DNA of 64,000 bases, from the NCBI GenBank assembly GCA_947561395.2, contig OX387194.1, positions 14,184,048-14,248,047 of the forward strand. The letters are read 5' to 3'. The DNA is from Buxus sempervirens. Lineage: Eukaryota > Streptophyta > Magnoliopsida > Buxales > Buxaceae. The notes under the pieces were generated by a model. It searched no databases and was not told the origin of the DNA. It was given only the letters and a program-made list of their open reading frames with translations. Below, in pieces: positions 10,131 to 21,446 of the stretch (positions are counted from its first letter, which is position 1; each line of letters opens with the position of its first letter). A program made the translations under genes and the position numbers.

Positions 10131-12139
10131 CCCATGTTCTCTGAAAAGAAACCCCCATAAAAAGAATGAACATTTCTTGAGGATCCTAAGGAGCCTTTTT
10201 CTCAAGAAGTTATTTCAATAAAGGCTCTTAAAAAAAAGATATTTTTCTTTAACATTTTTCTAGAAAAGAAAAAAAAAAGTTTTCTACAAGTTCATTTTTT
10301 ACTTATGAGTTATATGTCCCATTGAATTTCATTAAGTTGAATATGACTTTGACATTGGGCTCAATTTTGAAACCAAAATCTAAGAAAAAGACATTTTATA
10401 TGAAAATTCAAATCTTTTAAAGTGTCATGAGAAGAATATTATGCAAAGTTATGAAATGACCAATTCTATGGCCTTAGGAACCAAAGATTACCCATAGTCT
10501 TCAACAGAAAAGAAAGAAGAAGATTCGAAGTTTCTTCATTAGAATACAGCAAGGATCGTGCCACTTGCTGATTCGTTCAAGGGGAAGTTGATAATATTGT
10601 TTTGGGGCTTTGCACTTGAAAATATGGGAGAAGATTTGAATTTTTCGTTGGAAATAGAATTGGGCATCATTTGATGGAAATAATCCAAATTCATAAGATT
10701 GATCAAAAGGTGAAGAACTTGTTCATAACAGAGGTTCTATTTGAAGAGGCTTTTATCTTGATAGAAGGTGATTAAAAAAAAAAGAAAAGAAGAAAAAATT
10801 CTTGAACTAGTCATGTAGTACAACTTTACCAAGTCTGAAAATTCAATTTTTTCTTAAAATGATAAGAGGCCTTTCTTTCTTATATCTACAAAATTTTTGA
10901 AATCCTTAGTTAGACCTTTTGAGCTTGATAAATTTTTCCAAGTAACCTAAACTGAGAATTGTAACCCCACACTGGGGCAAATTTTTTAAGGCATAAAAAA
11001 AAAAAGGAATGAAGGGACAATTGTTGAAGTTCAAAAGGGATTTTGAAGATGTTTTCAGAAAAAGGGGGCAAAGAAATGAAAAAGAAGAAAGAAAAAAAAG
11101 GGGGGAAAAAGAAAAGGGAAGAAAGAAGAAAAATAGATCAGCAAATGCTATGGGATATTTGGAGAATGTCTTCAAAAGGGGTAAATAAAAATTGTGAAGG
11201 GAAGAATGAGAAAAGAAGTTCAATACTGGGAAATAAGTTTCAAATGAAGAAATTAAAGTAGGGGAAGAACTTCATTACTGGGGGCAATTTTGTATTCATT
11301 CCAAAAAAAAAAATGCCTTAAGAAATAAAATTTCAGTTAACCCATTTGATCATATGGCATTTGAGCCTTTTATTCCTTTTCTTTCTAAACAAACACCAAG
11401 CATTCGTTTCGTCCCATTCATAAGTCCTCTTTGATTAAGAAATTTTGAATTAAGGCAGTTTTGACTACATAGTTGCTGGTGATGAAGGATTAAAAAAAGA
11501 AAAAAAGAAAAAATGGAGAAAATGTAGTGAAAACCCAGAAGGGCGCTACATGGCAAATAACCAGCTATCTACAAGAAGGAAATCGTAAGAGAGGAAAGCC
11601 CAGAATTGGCATAGATCCATGTGAAGTCCTCATGTTGGTGGTTATTTTGAGATACAGTCACTCTTTGAGTGATTGAGGAAAATTCTCTTTTCAATACTGA
11701 AGCAACATAATCAGAACTATGATATGAATCATCTATGAACAAGTTGATGGCCATCAAAATTTCCATTAGGAAATTATTGCTGAAGTTGAAGTCATAAATT
11801 CTCATATCATAGATACAATGGAGAAACAATTGCTCTTCAATTGGATGAAGGAAAATGTCTTTCTAGACTGGGGCAAAATAGTCAGATTGAAAGAGTCGTC
11901 ATATCTGGAGCATCAATTGACAAGCCGATGGTCTTGGGAGTGATTCTAAAGGTTCTGAAGGCTTATTTTGGTCTTTCTTCATTTTCTGAAATAATCTTCT
12001 CATTATTTAACTTGATTTTAATTCTTTTGGACTATATGCTAATAAGTGATTGGATCATTTTTTCAAAATATATATATCTATATATATATATATATAAACA
12101 CAAAAAAGCAAAAAAAATATATTTTTGGCCCATGATGAG
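10131..12139 (+). other. Non-coding internal region of degenerate Gypsy element
   Basis: This is an AT-rich and A-rich tract with no supported gene. It takes the place where RT and integrase stand in the complete element. Phrases such as ACTGGGGCA (10968, 11868) recur in the 3' untranslated region of the complete element near 41622-41645, and 12095-12135 matches 42368-42415. The rest cannot be matched by eye. The short frames here have low-complexity Lys/Phe composition and are not credible genes. A (TA)n stretch lies near 12067-12097. Confidence 0.55.
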
Positions 12140-12782
12140 TGACGCCAAACAGAATAGAGATTATTCTGTAGGCTAGTTCGAATAGATGATAAACAGGGAA
12201 GAACACAAGCAGCTTGCCCTAAACACAGAGAAAAACGTCTCTGAGATTCAATCCAATATCAATTAATCAAGTAATACCAAAATCAGTCCACAAGCCGGAA
12301 TTTACAGCCAAAAATCGTCTATACTGGAAAGTTACTAAAAACGGCAAAAGCCCCTAAAGCATGCCTAAATGAAAGGTGCAATAAAATAAGCAACCTGTGA
12401 AAAATCTAGCCAAAATCGGGTTTAAAATCACTTCCTAATTGACAAACAAAGTATTACCAAAAATTGCAACAAATAAATAGGAATAGAGATTCGGAGGGGA
12501 AAACAGCGGAATTTGAGGTCGAGAAAGGTGCACATCGACTTCAGTCATGTACCACAGCGTGCGCACCGGAGATATCTTTCCGAATTGGGGTCATATGTGC
12601 GATTCCGATAACGTAGCCAAAGTTATGGCCAAAATACTAAAACGCACTCAAAACTGCTCCAATTAGAAAGATATCACCATCACTTCCTGCCTTTGCGATG
12701 CTCTGCCAAGTCATGGTATTCCAGCACCATCAATGTGCAATTTGACAGCTCAGCATCATCTGTCTCGGATCCCCTTGCATCA
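12140..12782. mobile_element. Small solo LTR, 643 bp, TSD ATGAG
   Basis: The insert starts TGACGCCAAACAG and ends CCCCTTGCATCA, with TG...CA termini. It is flanked by a perfect 5-bp duplication ATGAG (12135-12139 and 12783-12787). The flanks line up with uninterrupted sequence in the complete Gypsy element at about 42405-42450. There is no coding sequence or inverted repeat. A small LTR of unknown family is the simplest reading; its orientation is unknown. Confidence 0.75.
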
Positions 12783-13477
12783 ATGAGCATCTATGTCTTT
12801 TTATAAAGCATTGGTTCTGCAAGCATTAGAGAATTATGAGGCCACTAGTATAAAACCTATTTTTGTATTTGCATTCTTTTATTAGGGTTCTTTTTGCAAA
12901 GGTTAAAAAAAAAAGAAAAAAAAGAAGAAAGAGAAAAAGAAGAAAAAAAAAGGAAAAAAGAGGATCATCTCTGCTGAGGGGCAAATACTTCTTCAAGCAA
13001 TGAAAACTGGGGCATGCTCAGAGTCTTTCCCTCTTGGTTTTCATTGAAATAAATTACAGCATCTAGAAGAAGCAGTCAAGCCTTAGTCTTCAGATTTGGA
13101 AAAAAAAAAAAAGAAGCTTCGAAGCAGTTGCATGTTTTCTCCTTTAAACAAGGGTTTCCTTCCTTATTGTTGAGTTGTAAAGTGAAAAACATCAAAAGCA
13201 ATTGAGTTTGCAGAGGTCAATTTTAAATCCACCTTCTTTTCAAAATTTGCTTGTCTTAGATTTCCTTTCATAGCCACGAGAGCTCCAAGAAATTTGAGAT
13301 AAGGAAGAGACGCCACCCCGTCAGACTTCAAGCAGGGGTTTCATTGGCTATCTTCAAATCCATGTTTTTTATCACTCATTTGTTTGACTAAAGCAAGTTC
13401 AATTAATGAAGTGTCTTTCAAACGTGCAATTGTGAGTTGTGTCTGTTCTTTGCTGTTCATTGTGCTACAACTCCAGC
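12783..13477 (+). other. 3' untranslated region of degenerate Gypsy element
   Basis: The text at 12795-12900 matches 42450-42545 of the complete element (GAGGCCACTAGTATAAAACC against the equivalent near 42470). An A/G-rich run at 12905-12960 corresponds to the A-rich run near 42546. No gene is seen. Confidence 0.6.
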
Positions 13478-13490
13478 AAAGAGGGGCAGT
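13478..13490 (+). other. Polypurine tract of degenerate Gypsy element
   Basis: AAAGAGGGGCAGT directly abuts the LTR start TGTAGACACC. The complete element has AAGAGGGGGCAGT in the same position (46851-46863). This is where plus-strand DNA synthesis starts. Confidence 0.8.
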
Positions 13491-13940
13491 TGTAGACACC
13501 CCAAAATTGCACGATTTTTGATAAATCTTGAAGGAGAGAAATATTTTATTGGAATTTTCAATTCTTAGCATTGTGTTTGAGATCCTTAATCCATTTGAAT
13601 CTGAAGCCACAAAGGAAAGGGCCCAAATTCAATCTTTTGCGCAAAGTCAAACTTCTTCCAGTTGAATTTTGACCCCAAAAAATGAAATATTGTTTAGGGC
13701 AAGATTTCAAGATAATTTTTCCCGGTAATCAGGTTTTTTTCCATGTTATTGCATAAATGAATTTTTTGAGATTTTAAATCTTGACGAATACCTTGGTTTT
13801 AACATGTTGAATCTTTTTACCGGACCTGAAAAATCGGAATTTAGCCTGGAACTGGAAAGTTGACTTTTTATTCACTTGGAATTTGGGTTTGGAACTATTT
13901 TTAATGAATTCAAATGGGGTTGGGGGGGGGGGGGTGTTTG

Positions 13941-14022
13941 CTTATTTACATGTACTATCTTAAGTAAATGGAGATTAAAAAATACGAGGACATTTACTTA
14001 AATGATATTACATGTAAATAAG
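13941..14022. repeat. 82-bp hairpin in type A LTR
   Basis: The left arm begins CTTATTTACATGTA and runs about 30 bp. It pairs with a right arm ending TACATGTAAATAAG, across a loop of about 20 bp containing GAGATTAAAAAATACGAGG. The hairpin is conserved in the solo LTR at 17992-18073. Confidence 0.85.
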
Positions 14023-14082
14023 TATTGCTTGTGTAGGTAAGGGTCAGTGCCATGCAGAAGCTGTGCAGAGAAGCATTTTTCT

Positions 14083-14228
14083 TTGTATCCGATATTATAT
14101 GTCGGATACAAGCCTTTTTCTTTATATCCAATGGATAATGTCGGATACAAGCCTTTTTCTTTGTATCCGATGTATAATGTCGGATACAAACATTATTGTT
14201 TATATCCGACCTGAGTTATCAGATACAA
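14083..14228. repeat. Four 29-bp palindromes, TTGTATCCGA-N9-TCGGATACAA
   Basis: Units lie at 14083-14111, 14122-14150, 14161-14189 and 14200-14228. All are exactly 29 bp with 10-bp arms. The first three start 39 bp apart and the last also 39 bp later. Centres vary. They lie 165-310 bp upstream of the LTR TATA box. Confidence 0.9.
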
Positions 14229-14391
14229 GAGTTTTGCTCAAAATTGGAAAATTCCGAAAGTTTTCACTTTTTACTGTGTTATCCCTGTTTAAGAGGTGAG
14301 ACTTCTTGAAAATAGCCTTAGGGTTAAGTGGAGGGATTCTAGACACATCCTTGTGTCTACCATTAGGGTTCCCCTTTGCCCTACCTTTGCC

Positions 14392-14400
14392 TATAAATAG
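14392..14400 (+). promoter_or_regulatory. TATA box of type A LTR
   Basis: CCTATAAATAGGAGGC matches the plant TATA consensus, and the same motif stands at the same place in the other three related LTRs (18424, 28785, 47446). Transcription of the element probably starts about 30 bp downstream. Confidence 0.7.
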
Positions 14401-16434
14401 GAGGCCTCTCCTGAAGCAAATGGCCATAAGTTGGAGTTGGAAGAGCTCCAAGTGAAGAAGGGAACCTCTGCCCCATTGCTTCTAGAACCTTGGTATGCCC
14501 TAACCTTCTTTTAATTTTCTGTTCTTAAATTCTAGGGTTTGTTCTTCCTTCTACTTTTCTGTAGAATAATGGCCTGTTTGTGCTTGAAACCCCATTCCCT
14601 ACTCAAAGTACCTCAAGATTCTCTATAGCCGTAAAACGTGAAGAGAGACCTAGGGGAAACGAGAATGGGAATGAAACCTTAGTCATAGAACCCTCTTAAT
14701 GGCTTACTGTTGTGTGAAACCCCATTCCCTATTCAAAGTACCTCAAGATTATTTCTAGCCGTAAAAGGTGAAGATAGAACTAGGGGAAATGAGAATGGGA
14801 ATGGAACCCTAGTAATTGAACTCCATTTGATTGATGTACTTTTTAATGTTATATGTTGCGATGTGTTGATTAATTTAAAGAGATGATTTTTACACATGCA
14901 CACATTGCACTTGTTTTGTTGAAATAGGCTTGTATTTTGGATCTATCGCATTCATTATGATAGATCTGGGATAAATGGTTCTAAATATTTCTTGGACATT
15001 TCTTAATGGTTTTCAAATGAGTACAAGCAAGTTTTCCTTGGATATAGAAGACCTCTTGGTCGAATCTCTCTGTTTTGGGCATTCTTGCTCCATTTTGGGG
15101 TTTTGGTATATTCTCTCTAATCAAAGAGAATGTTAAGCCAAATTCGTGCCCTATATCCTTCTGGAGGTTTTTCAACATCTTTTCAAATGATTTTGGTTCG
15201 GATTGCACAGATTATACACACATACCCACTGTTTTGACTTGATTTTGCGTAAAAGTTTCAAATCTGGACAGCACCAGCACCCTATCTTGGAACATTCATA
15301 ACTTCATCATCCGGATGAATTTTGGAGTGATTTTAAAGACATGTGTAAGGTAGGATTGTCTAGTTTGTGTCTGTAAAAATTCATCAATTTTTATAGAGTG
15401 GATTTTTGACACCATTTGATCAAAGTCGACAGGTCAGTTCAGGCCAGATTGCTGAACCTGTCACTTTGACTGAGCACCATTTGCTCGTTTTAAGTCTGAT
15501 TTGGGTGATTTTGGTTTCTGTGTTTTCATTTATAAGTATACTTTCAAATCCAGTTGGTTTCACATTTTTTGGATTTCATTTGTGTCTTGTGTGTCTGATT
15601 TACTCAGAACTGCCCAATAGCACATTTATGTGCTGATCTGTGATCCTCTGGGCATGTTCGTGAGGTCACACAAGTCACATCCCAATGGAGTTTTGTGTGA
15701 GGCCTATTTCATTTGAAAGATGGCACCTCATACTTCATTCATACAAATTTCCAAGGATTTATATGGAGCCAATCTTTAAAAATATGTTTTCAAAGTTGCC
15801 CACTTGTTACTTTTACAAACTTATAACAGTGAATTTCAAACAAGCATAATTCTTAGGATTTTAACCGGATTTAATTGAAAATTTTCATGAATCTTCTATT
15901 TGTCATAATCTTTCAATTGGCATTGGTCTCATTCAATTTGAATTGAAAGATTTATAGTCAAATGACTCCATCTTTTACCTAGTTTTCCGGATTTACCTTA
16001 ACTTGCTTGTATTCAAGTTCACTTTGGTTTGCAATTAATGGATGTCTTAGAAGTGATACCTCCATAAAGAGGGTCTAAATTTCATTGGACTTCTCACGTG
16101 GAGGAATCATATATGTGTTTAATTTTTCTTAAAACTTTTGATTATTTTAACTAGCAAGCTTTCTTTATTTTGAGCATGAACAATACTTGGCAACCACCTT
16201 TTGTGGATGAATAGGGGTGCCTAACACCTTCCCCTATTCATAATCCAATCCCCTTACCCATCTTTGGTTTATTTTATTTTTAGAGTTATTTTTACTCTAT
16301 GTTTGCTTTTTCATTTGATTTAATCTTTTTGGTGTCCATTCACACCTAAAAGGAATGGTGGCGACTCCTCCCATTTTTGTTGAGCCCGTGTGATGATCTT
16401 AGGAAGTCATTAGGTTGATTTTGCATGTCTCACA

Positions 16435-16938
16435 AACACTGTTACAACACTTAACAAATCCGTTTAGTATTTTTCAGGTTATAAATACTGATGTTAGTTT
16501 GATAGAAAACTAACTCCTTGGGTATTGAAAGATCAGATTTATTAGGTTCATTTGAATCTCATTCTTCGGGAGAAGAATTTGAATTCTTCGGGAGAAGGCA
16601 AATGCAGATTGAAGGGAGTTCAATCATGCATGCATAAGTCGAGGGGGAGTGTTGCTGCACACAATAGATTGTAGGAAGTTCAATCTGGTTTAAAGTCGAG
16701 GGGAGCTCACTGAACAATACACTGAAGGGTTTTCTACACTTTGGTGACGAAAAAGAGGGAGTCTTTTGTATGTGTAAGTCCACATTGGTGTATGTAATCG
16801 TTTTCAACTTTAGTGGATTGTTCATTATCTGGAGGTGGTCTCAAGGATTAGGTTAATACTGAACCTCGTTAAAAATCTTCCTGTGTTCATGCGTTCTTAT
16901 TATTAGAATACCTTAGTTTGACATTAACAGATCTATCA
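16435..16938 (+). repeat. 5' LTR remnant of Copia element (3' part only)
   Basis: It aligns with 25091-25572, starting AACACTGTTACAACAC and ending AGATCTATCA. The missing beginning corresponds to 24774-25090. A short local duplication of the GAATTTGAATTCTTCGGGAG type (near 16571-16595) is present here but not in the 3' copy. If the Gypsy element inserted here, AACAC (16435-16439) should be its target duplication. Confidence 0.85.
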
Positions 16939-16940
16939 AT

Positions 16941-16953
16941 TGGTATCGGAGCG
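16941..16953 (+). other. Primer binding site of Copia element
   Basis: TGGTATCGGAGCG follows the LTR end ATCTATCA after two bases, as in the other Copia element. It resembles the site complementary to initiator methionine tRNA, with one or two changes. Confidence 0.75.
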
Positions 16954-16998
16954 GATCACTAATTTTATTTTGGTGAGATTTTTGGGAAAAGATCTGTT

Positions 16999-17540
16999 GT
17001 GCAGGAAATGGATGCTATGAAGGAAGGAGGATTAGTTTCACGTCCACCACTATTGGATGGAACAAATTACTCTTATTGGAAAGCTAAAATGAGAGCATTC
17101 ATTAAAGCTTTTGATGAACGAGCGTGGCGTGCAATATTGACTGATTGGACTCCTACCACCATAACTAATGCTGAAAGGAATGTTATCCTCAAACCAGAAG
17201 AAACATGGACTGTTGCAGAAGATCATTTGTCTTATGAAAATTCTAAGGCACTGAATGCTATTTTCAATTGAGTTGATGCAAATCAATTCAAATTAATTTC
17301 TACATGTGAATCTGCAAAGAGGGCATGGGATATTTTATAGACTGCTCATGAAGGCACTACTGCCATCAAGCTCTCAAAACTACAGATGTTAGCTTCTCGG
17401 TTTGAAGATCTAAGGCTGCTTGAGGATGAACAGATTGTTGATTTTAATTCTAAGCTATGTGATATATCCAATGAAGCCTTTCTTCTTGGAGAAAAGTATT
17501 TCGATTCAAAACTGGTAAGGAAAACTCTAAGGTCATTACC
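16999..17540 (+). pseudogene. Copia gag, N-terminal part
   Basis: The likely start is the ATG at 17008 (MDAMKEGG). It is followed by the same gag motif as the other Copia element (SRPPLLDGTNYSYWKAKMR). The UBN2-type gag region continues to the solo LTR insertion point at 17540. Two stops break it, TGA at 17269-17271 and TAG at 17338-17340. The gag resumes after the solo LTR at 20312. Gag would form the virus-like particle. Confidence 0.85.
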
Positions 17541-18112
17541 TGTAGACACCCCAAAATTGCATGATTTTTGATAAATCTTGAAGGAGAGAAATATTTTATT
17601 GGAATTTTCAATTCCTTGCATTGGGTTTGAGATACTTAACCCATTTGAATCCAAAGCCGTAAAGGAAAAGGCCCAAATTCTATCTTTTGTGCAAAGTCAA
17701 ACTTTTTCCGGTTGAATTTTGTTGACTTTTGACCCCAGAAAATGAAATATTTTTTAAAGCAAGATTTCAAGATAATTTTTCCCGGTAATCAGGTTTTTAG
17801 CAATGTTATTGCATAAATGAATTTTTTGAGATTTTAAATCTTGACGAATACCTTGGTTTTAACATATTGAACCTTTTTTCCAGACCTGAAAAATCGGAAT
17901 TTTGCTTAGAACTGGAAAGTTGACTTTTTATTCACTTGGAATTTGGGTCTAGAACTATTTTTAATGGATTCAAATGGGGAGGGGGTGCTTGCTTATTTAC
18001 ATGTAATATCTTAAGTAAATGGAGATTAAAAAATACGAGGACATTTACTTAAACGATATTACATGTAAATAAGTATTGCCTGTGTTAAAATTCGAAAAAA
18101 AGGCTTTTTTCC

Positions 18113-18258
18113 TTGTATCCGGCAACTCAGGCCGGATACAAGTATTTTCCCTTGTATCCGATGAAACATTCCGGATACAAGCAGACCTCAGTGTATCCAG
18201 CACCATAGGCCGGATACATTAAGGTACTTGTGTATCCGGCCTGATATACCGAATACAT
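18113..18258. repeat. Four 29-bp palindromes in solo LTR
   Basis: Units lie at 18113-18141, 18152-18180, 18191-18219 and 18230-18258, again 29 bp long and 39 bp apart. The arm next to the centre differs from the 14083 cluster (CCGG against CCGA), and the opposite arm has mostly changed with it. Confidence 0.9.
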
Positions 18259-18423
18259 TAGTTTTGCACAAAATTAGGGTTTTCCGAGAGTTTTTCACTT
18301 TTACCATCATGTCCTTCATTAAATGAAGGGAAATCTCAGAAACAGCCTTAGGGTTAAGGTTGGTGGGCTATAGACATTATGTTGTGTCTACCATTCTCAC
18401 CAACCCTAACCCTAGCCTTTGCC

Positions 18424-18432
18424 TATAAATAG
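18424..18432 (+). promoter_or_regulatory. TATA box of solo LTR
   Basis: TATAAATAG stands in the context TTTGCC-TATAAATAGGAGGC, identical in position to the related LTR at 14392. Confidence 0.65.
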
Positions 18433-20311
18433 GAGGCTCCTCCTTAAGCAAATGGCCATTAACTCTTGCCTTGAATTCTTGCCAAGAAGAGCTCCAAGAG
18501 AAGAGGGAAACCGCTGCGGGATCGCTTCCAGAACCCAGGTAAGCCTCAAACTTTTTTATTTTATTTTCTGTTCTTACATTTCTAGATCTAGATCTCTTCT
18601 TCTACCTTTCTGTAGAATAAGGCCTTGTTGTGTGTGTGAAAACCCTTCCCCGGCTCAAAGTATCTCAAGACTCCCCCTAGTCGTAAAACATGAAAGCGGG
18701 ATCTAGGAGAAACGAGACTGGGGATTGACCCTAGTACTAGAACCTATTTAGAATAAAGCCTTTTGAATCTTTGAAAACCGTTTCATATTCAAAGTACCCC
18801 ATGATTATCTTGAAGAACCGTATTTAACGGGGAGAGAGAACAAAGGGAAACGATAATGGAACGGAACCCTAGGTTGTTTTAGAACCTTATTTTGATGAAT
18901 ATGTATGCATGCTATATTGATCTTATATGATTTTTCACACTTGCACATACATAGCACTATTTTGGCGGGATAGGCTCACATTTGGGGATTTATTACATTC
19001 ATTGTGATAAATCTCAAATAAATGGCCTCAATCAATTCTGGAATGTTTTCAAATGATTTTTAAAGGTTTGGTGTTCATTTTGCACGAATTACACATACTT
19101 GGTCACAGTTTTTGCATTGGTTTTACTAAAAGTGGTTTAGCTTGACAGCAACTGTACCCTTACTTAGGACGCTCATAATGTCATCGTCCGGATGAATTTT
19201 GGAGCGCTTCTAGAACCATGGGAAAGGTGAGGCTGTCTAGTGTATGTCCACCAAATTTTTGACACCTCTCTGTCGAAGTTGATTGGACAGTTCAGGTTTA
19301 AATACGGAACTTGTCACTTCGACGGAGCGCCATGTGTTCGTTTTAAGTCCGATTCGAATGATTTTTGTTTCTGAGCACTCCTTTATGAATCTATTTTCAA
19401 ATCCAGTTGGTTTCATAATTTTTTGACTCCATTTGAATTATTGGTAACAGATTTACTCAGAACTGTTCATCAGTACTTTTCTGGGTAAATCTGTGATCTT
19501 CGGGGCCTGTTCGGGAGACCACCCAAGGCACATCCGAATGAACTTTTGTATGAGGCTAGTTTCATATAAAAGATGGCCATACAGACTTCAATCACACCAA
19601 ATTTCATGGATTTTCATGGAGTGGAGTTTTCTATGTGATTTTCCAAACTTGTCTACTTATCACTTTTGATTTTCCCTAGCAGCAACTTTACAAGGAGCAT
19701 AACTCCTAGGTTTTCAATCGAAATGGCTTGAAATTTTGCATGAGACTATTATTTACCATAATATTTCAAATGGATTTGGTTTGATTTGATTTAAAATTGG
19801 ATATGAATGATTTCAAGACAAATGGCATTACTTTCACTGAATTTTCCGGATTTGATTCAACTTGGTTTTGAGCAACTTGTGCTTTGATTTCCATCTTTTT
19901 GTGATATTCCAGAAATGATATTGACATAAGAGAGGATCTGGAATCCATTTGGATCTTCATGTGAAGATATCATACACTTGTCCTTTTCCAATGTTTTCAA
20001 TGATTTTAGCAAGCTTTCTCATTTCTTAGCATGAACAACACTTGGCAACCACCTTGTGTGGGTGAATGTGGGTGCCTAACACCTTCCCCCGTTCATAATC
20101 TAATCCCCTTACCCATCTCTGGATTTGATTTTCTAGTAGGGTTATTTTTACTCTAGAATTTGCTTTTTAGCTATTTTTGCTTACTTTTGAATCTTTTGGT
20201 GTCCATTCACACCCAAAATTCTGAATGGTGGCGACTCTCCCATTTTTATGTCGATCCCTGTGTGTTGACGGAGGAAGGAAATCATCCCGATGATTTTTCC
20301 CGTGTTTCACA

Positions 20312-21446
20312 TTACCTGAGAGATTTGCATACAAAGTTATTGCCATTGAGGAAGCTCACAATGTAAGCAACATGAGGCTGGATGAACTAATGGGGTCATT
20401 ACAAACCTTTGAGATGAATTTAAAGCAAAGAAAGAAGGAGAAAAGTATTGCTTTTCAAGCTGAAGTGCACTCCCAAACTAAGGAAGGTGAGTATGAAACA
20501 GATGATTTTAATGATTCCCTTGCTTTACTAACAAAAATTTTGGAAAATTTCTAAAAAAATGAATAGGAGGGACCCATCTACCAAACCTGGTAAATTCAAC
20601 AATGCAAAAAGAAACAAGTCAGTTGACTATCCTACTAAAGTGAAGTGGAAAAACAAAGGAATACAATGTCGTGAGTGTGAGGGGTTTGGGCATATTCAAT
20701 CTGAATGTGCAAATACTCTGAAGAAGAAAGGGAAATCATTGAATATCACTTGGAGTGATGATGACACAGAAGATAGTCAAGAAGAAGATGAACTTACCAA
20801 TAATCACATTGCATTCACTTGCAGAAAGCAAGAACAATCTGTTGTTCACAGAGAAAAAGTGGTTGTTTCTGATTTTGAAACATATTCCAACAGTGATGAT
20901 GATGATTTGAGTACAGAGACCATTCAGGAAATGTACAAGAAAATGTATGAGAAGTGGATCTGGGTTTGTGAAATGAACAAATCATTAGAAGCTCAAGTTG
21001 TCGAACTCCTTAAAGAAAAAGAGAGTTTAAAAAAATCTGCAATCAACTTTGAAGAGCTTCTTGATAAGGAGCAGAAAGAGCAGGAACTCAGAATAGAGTT
21101 AGAAAGAACTCAGAAGAATATTCACATTCTGAACTCAAGTACTGGGAACCTCAATCATGCACTGTCTCTTGGAAAGGCTCATGGCGATTATCAAGGTATT
21201 GGTTTTATTGGGGAAAACTTTTCCTAAAAAATGATCTTTGTGAGATCCTCTTCAACATCAAATTTCCCCATTGTGTCTGGTAAGGAAACTAAACTACCAT
21301 TTAAGTCAAAGAAATTTGTTCCTATTTGCCATTTTTGTAATTTGGTTGGTCATATTCGTCCTAGATGCTTCAAATATTTGACTGCTATTAGGAAAGAAAT
21401 GTGTGCCAATATTCCTAGAATGATATCAAAAAGGGAACAAGTATAA
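20312..21446 (+). pseudogene. Copia gag C-terminus with two zinc knuckles
   Basis: This continues the gag interrupted at 17540. MRLDELMGSLQTFEMN (20372 on) closes the gag core. The first CCHC knuckle is CRECEGFGHIQSEC (about 20668-20710), followed by an acidic serine-rich stretch (TWSDDDTEDSQEEDE). A coiled coil lies at about 20930-21130. A second knuckle, CHFCNLVGHIRPRC, lies near 21327-21370. Stops at about 20552-20554, 21225-21227 and 21444-21446 divide it. Its order and spacing match the minus-strand Copia element, supporting the same lineage. Confidence 0.85.

Larger units (their letters stand above)
8654..16434 (+). mobile_element. Degenerate Tat-like Ty3/Gypsy element, 3' portion
   Basis: Its sequence matches, piece by piece, the complete Gypsy element at 28203-49277: gag, the segment after the G-patch, the 3' untranslated region, the polypurine tract and the LTR. 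Protease, G-patch, RT, RNase H and integrase are all missing, so it could only have moved using proteins supplied by others. The 5' part is absent because the Copia element to the left inserted into its gag. A 643-bp solo LTR sits at 12140-12782. The 3' LTR ends at 16434, directly against the internal part of another Copia LTR, which suggests that this element inserted there. Confidence 0.8.
13491..16434 (+). repeat. 3' LTR (type A) of degenerate Gypsy element, 2944 bp
   Basis: The LTR starts TGTAGACACCCC after the polypurine tract and ends GCATGTCTCACA. It is the same family as the solo LTR at 17541-20311 and shares its termini and core with the LTRs of the complete element. In order it carries an 82-bp hairpin (13941-14022), four 29-bp palindromes (14083-14228), a TATA box (TATAAATAG, 14392-14400), and the conserved GTGTCCATTCACACC and GGTGGCGACTC blocks near the 3' end. 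Its right edge abuts Copia LTR sequence that begins part-way through that LTR. Confidence 0.85.
17541..20311 (+). mobile_element. Solo Gypsy LTR (type A), 2771 bp, TSD TTACC
   Basis: It starts TGTAGACACCCC and ends CGTGTTTCACA. It is flanked by the perfect duplication TTACC (17536-17540 and 20312-20316), splitting the Copia gag. It is the same family as the LTR at 13491-16434, with the hairpin at 17992-18073, four 29-bp palindromes at 18113-18258, and TATAAATAGG at 18424. There is no internal region, so unequal recombination between two LTRs is the likely origin. Open frames inside it are not genes. Confidence 0.92.

Noticed and set aside
13921..13934. G-run as a possible G-quadruplex
   Set aside because: A single uninterrupted G-run, absent in the related LTR at the same place. 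Simple slippage is the better explanation.
18400..18420. Telomere-like CCCTAACCCTA
   Set aside because: Only about two repeats, within an LTR, and the type A LTR relative has a different sequence there.
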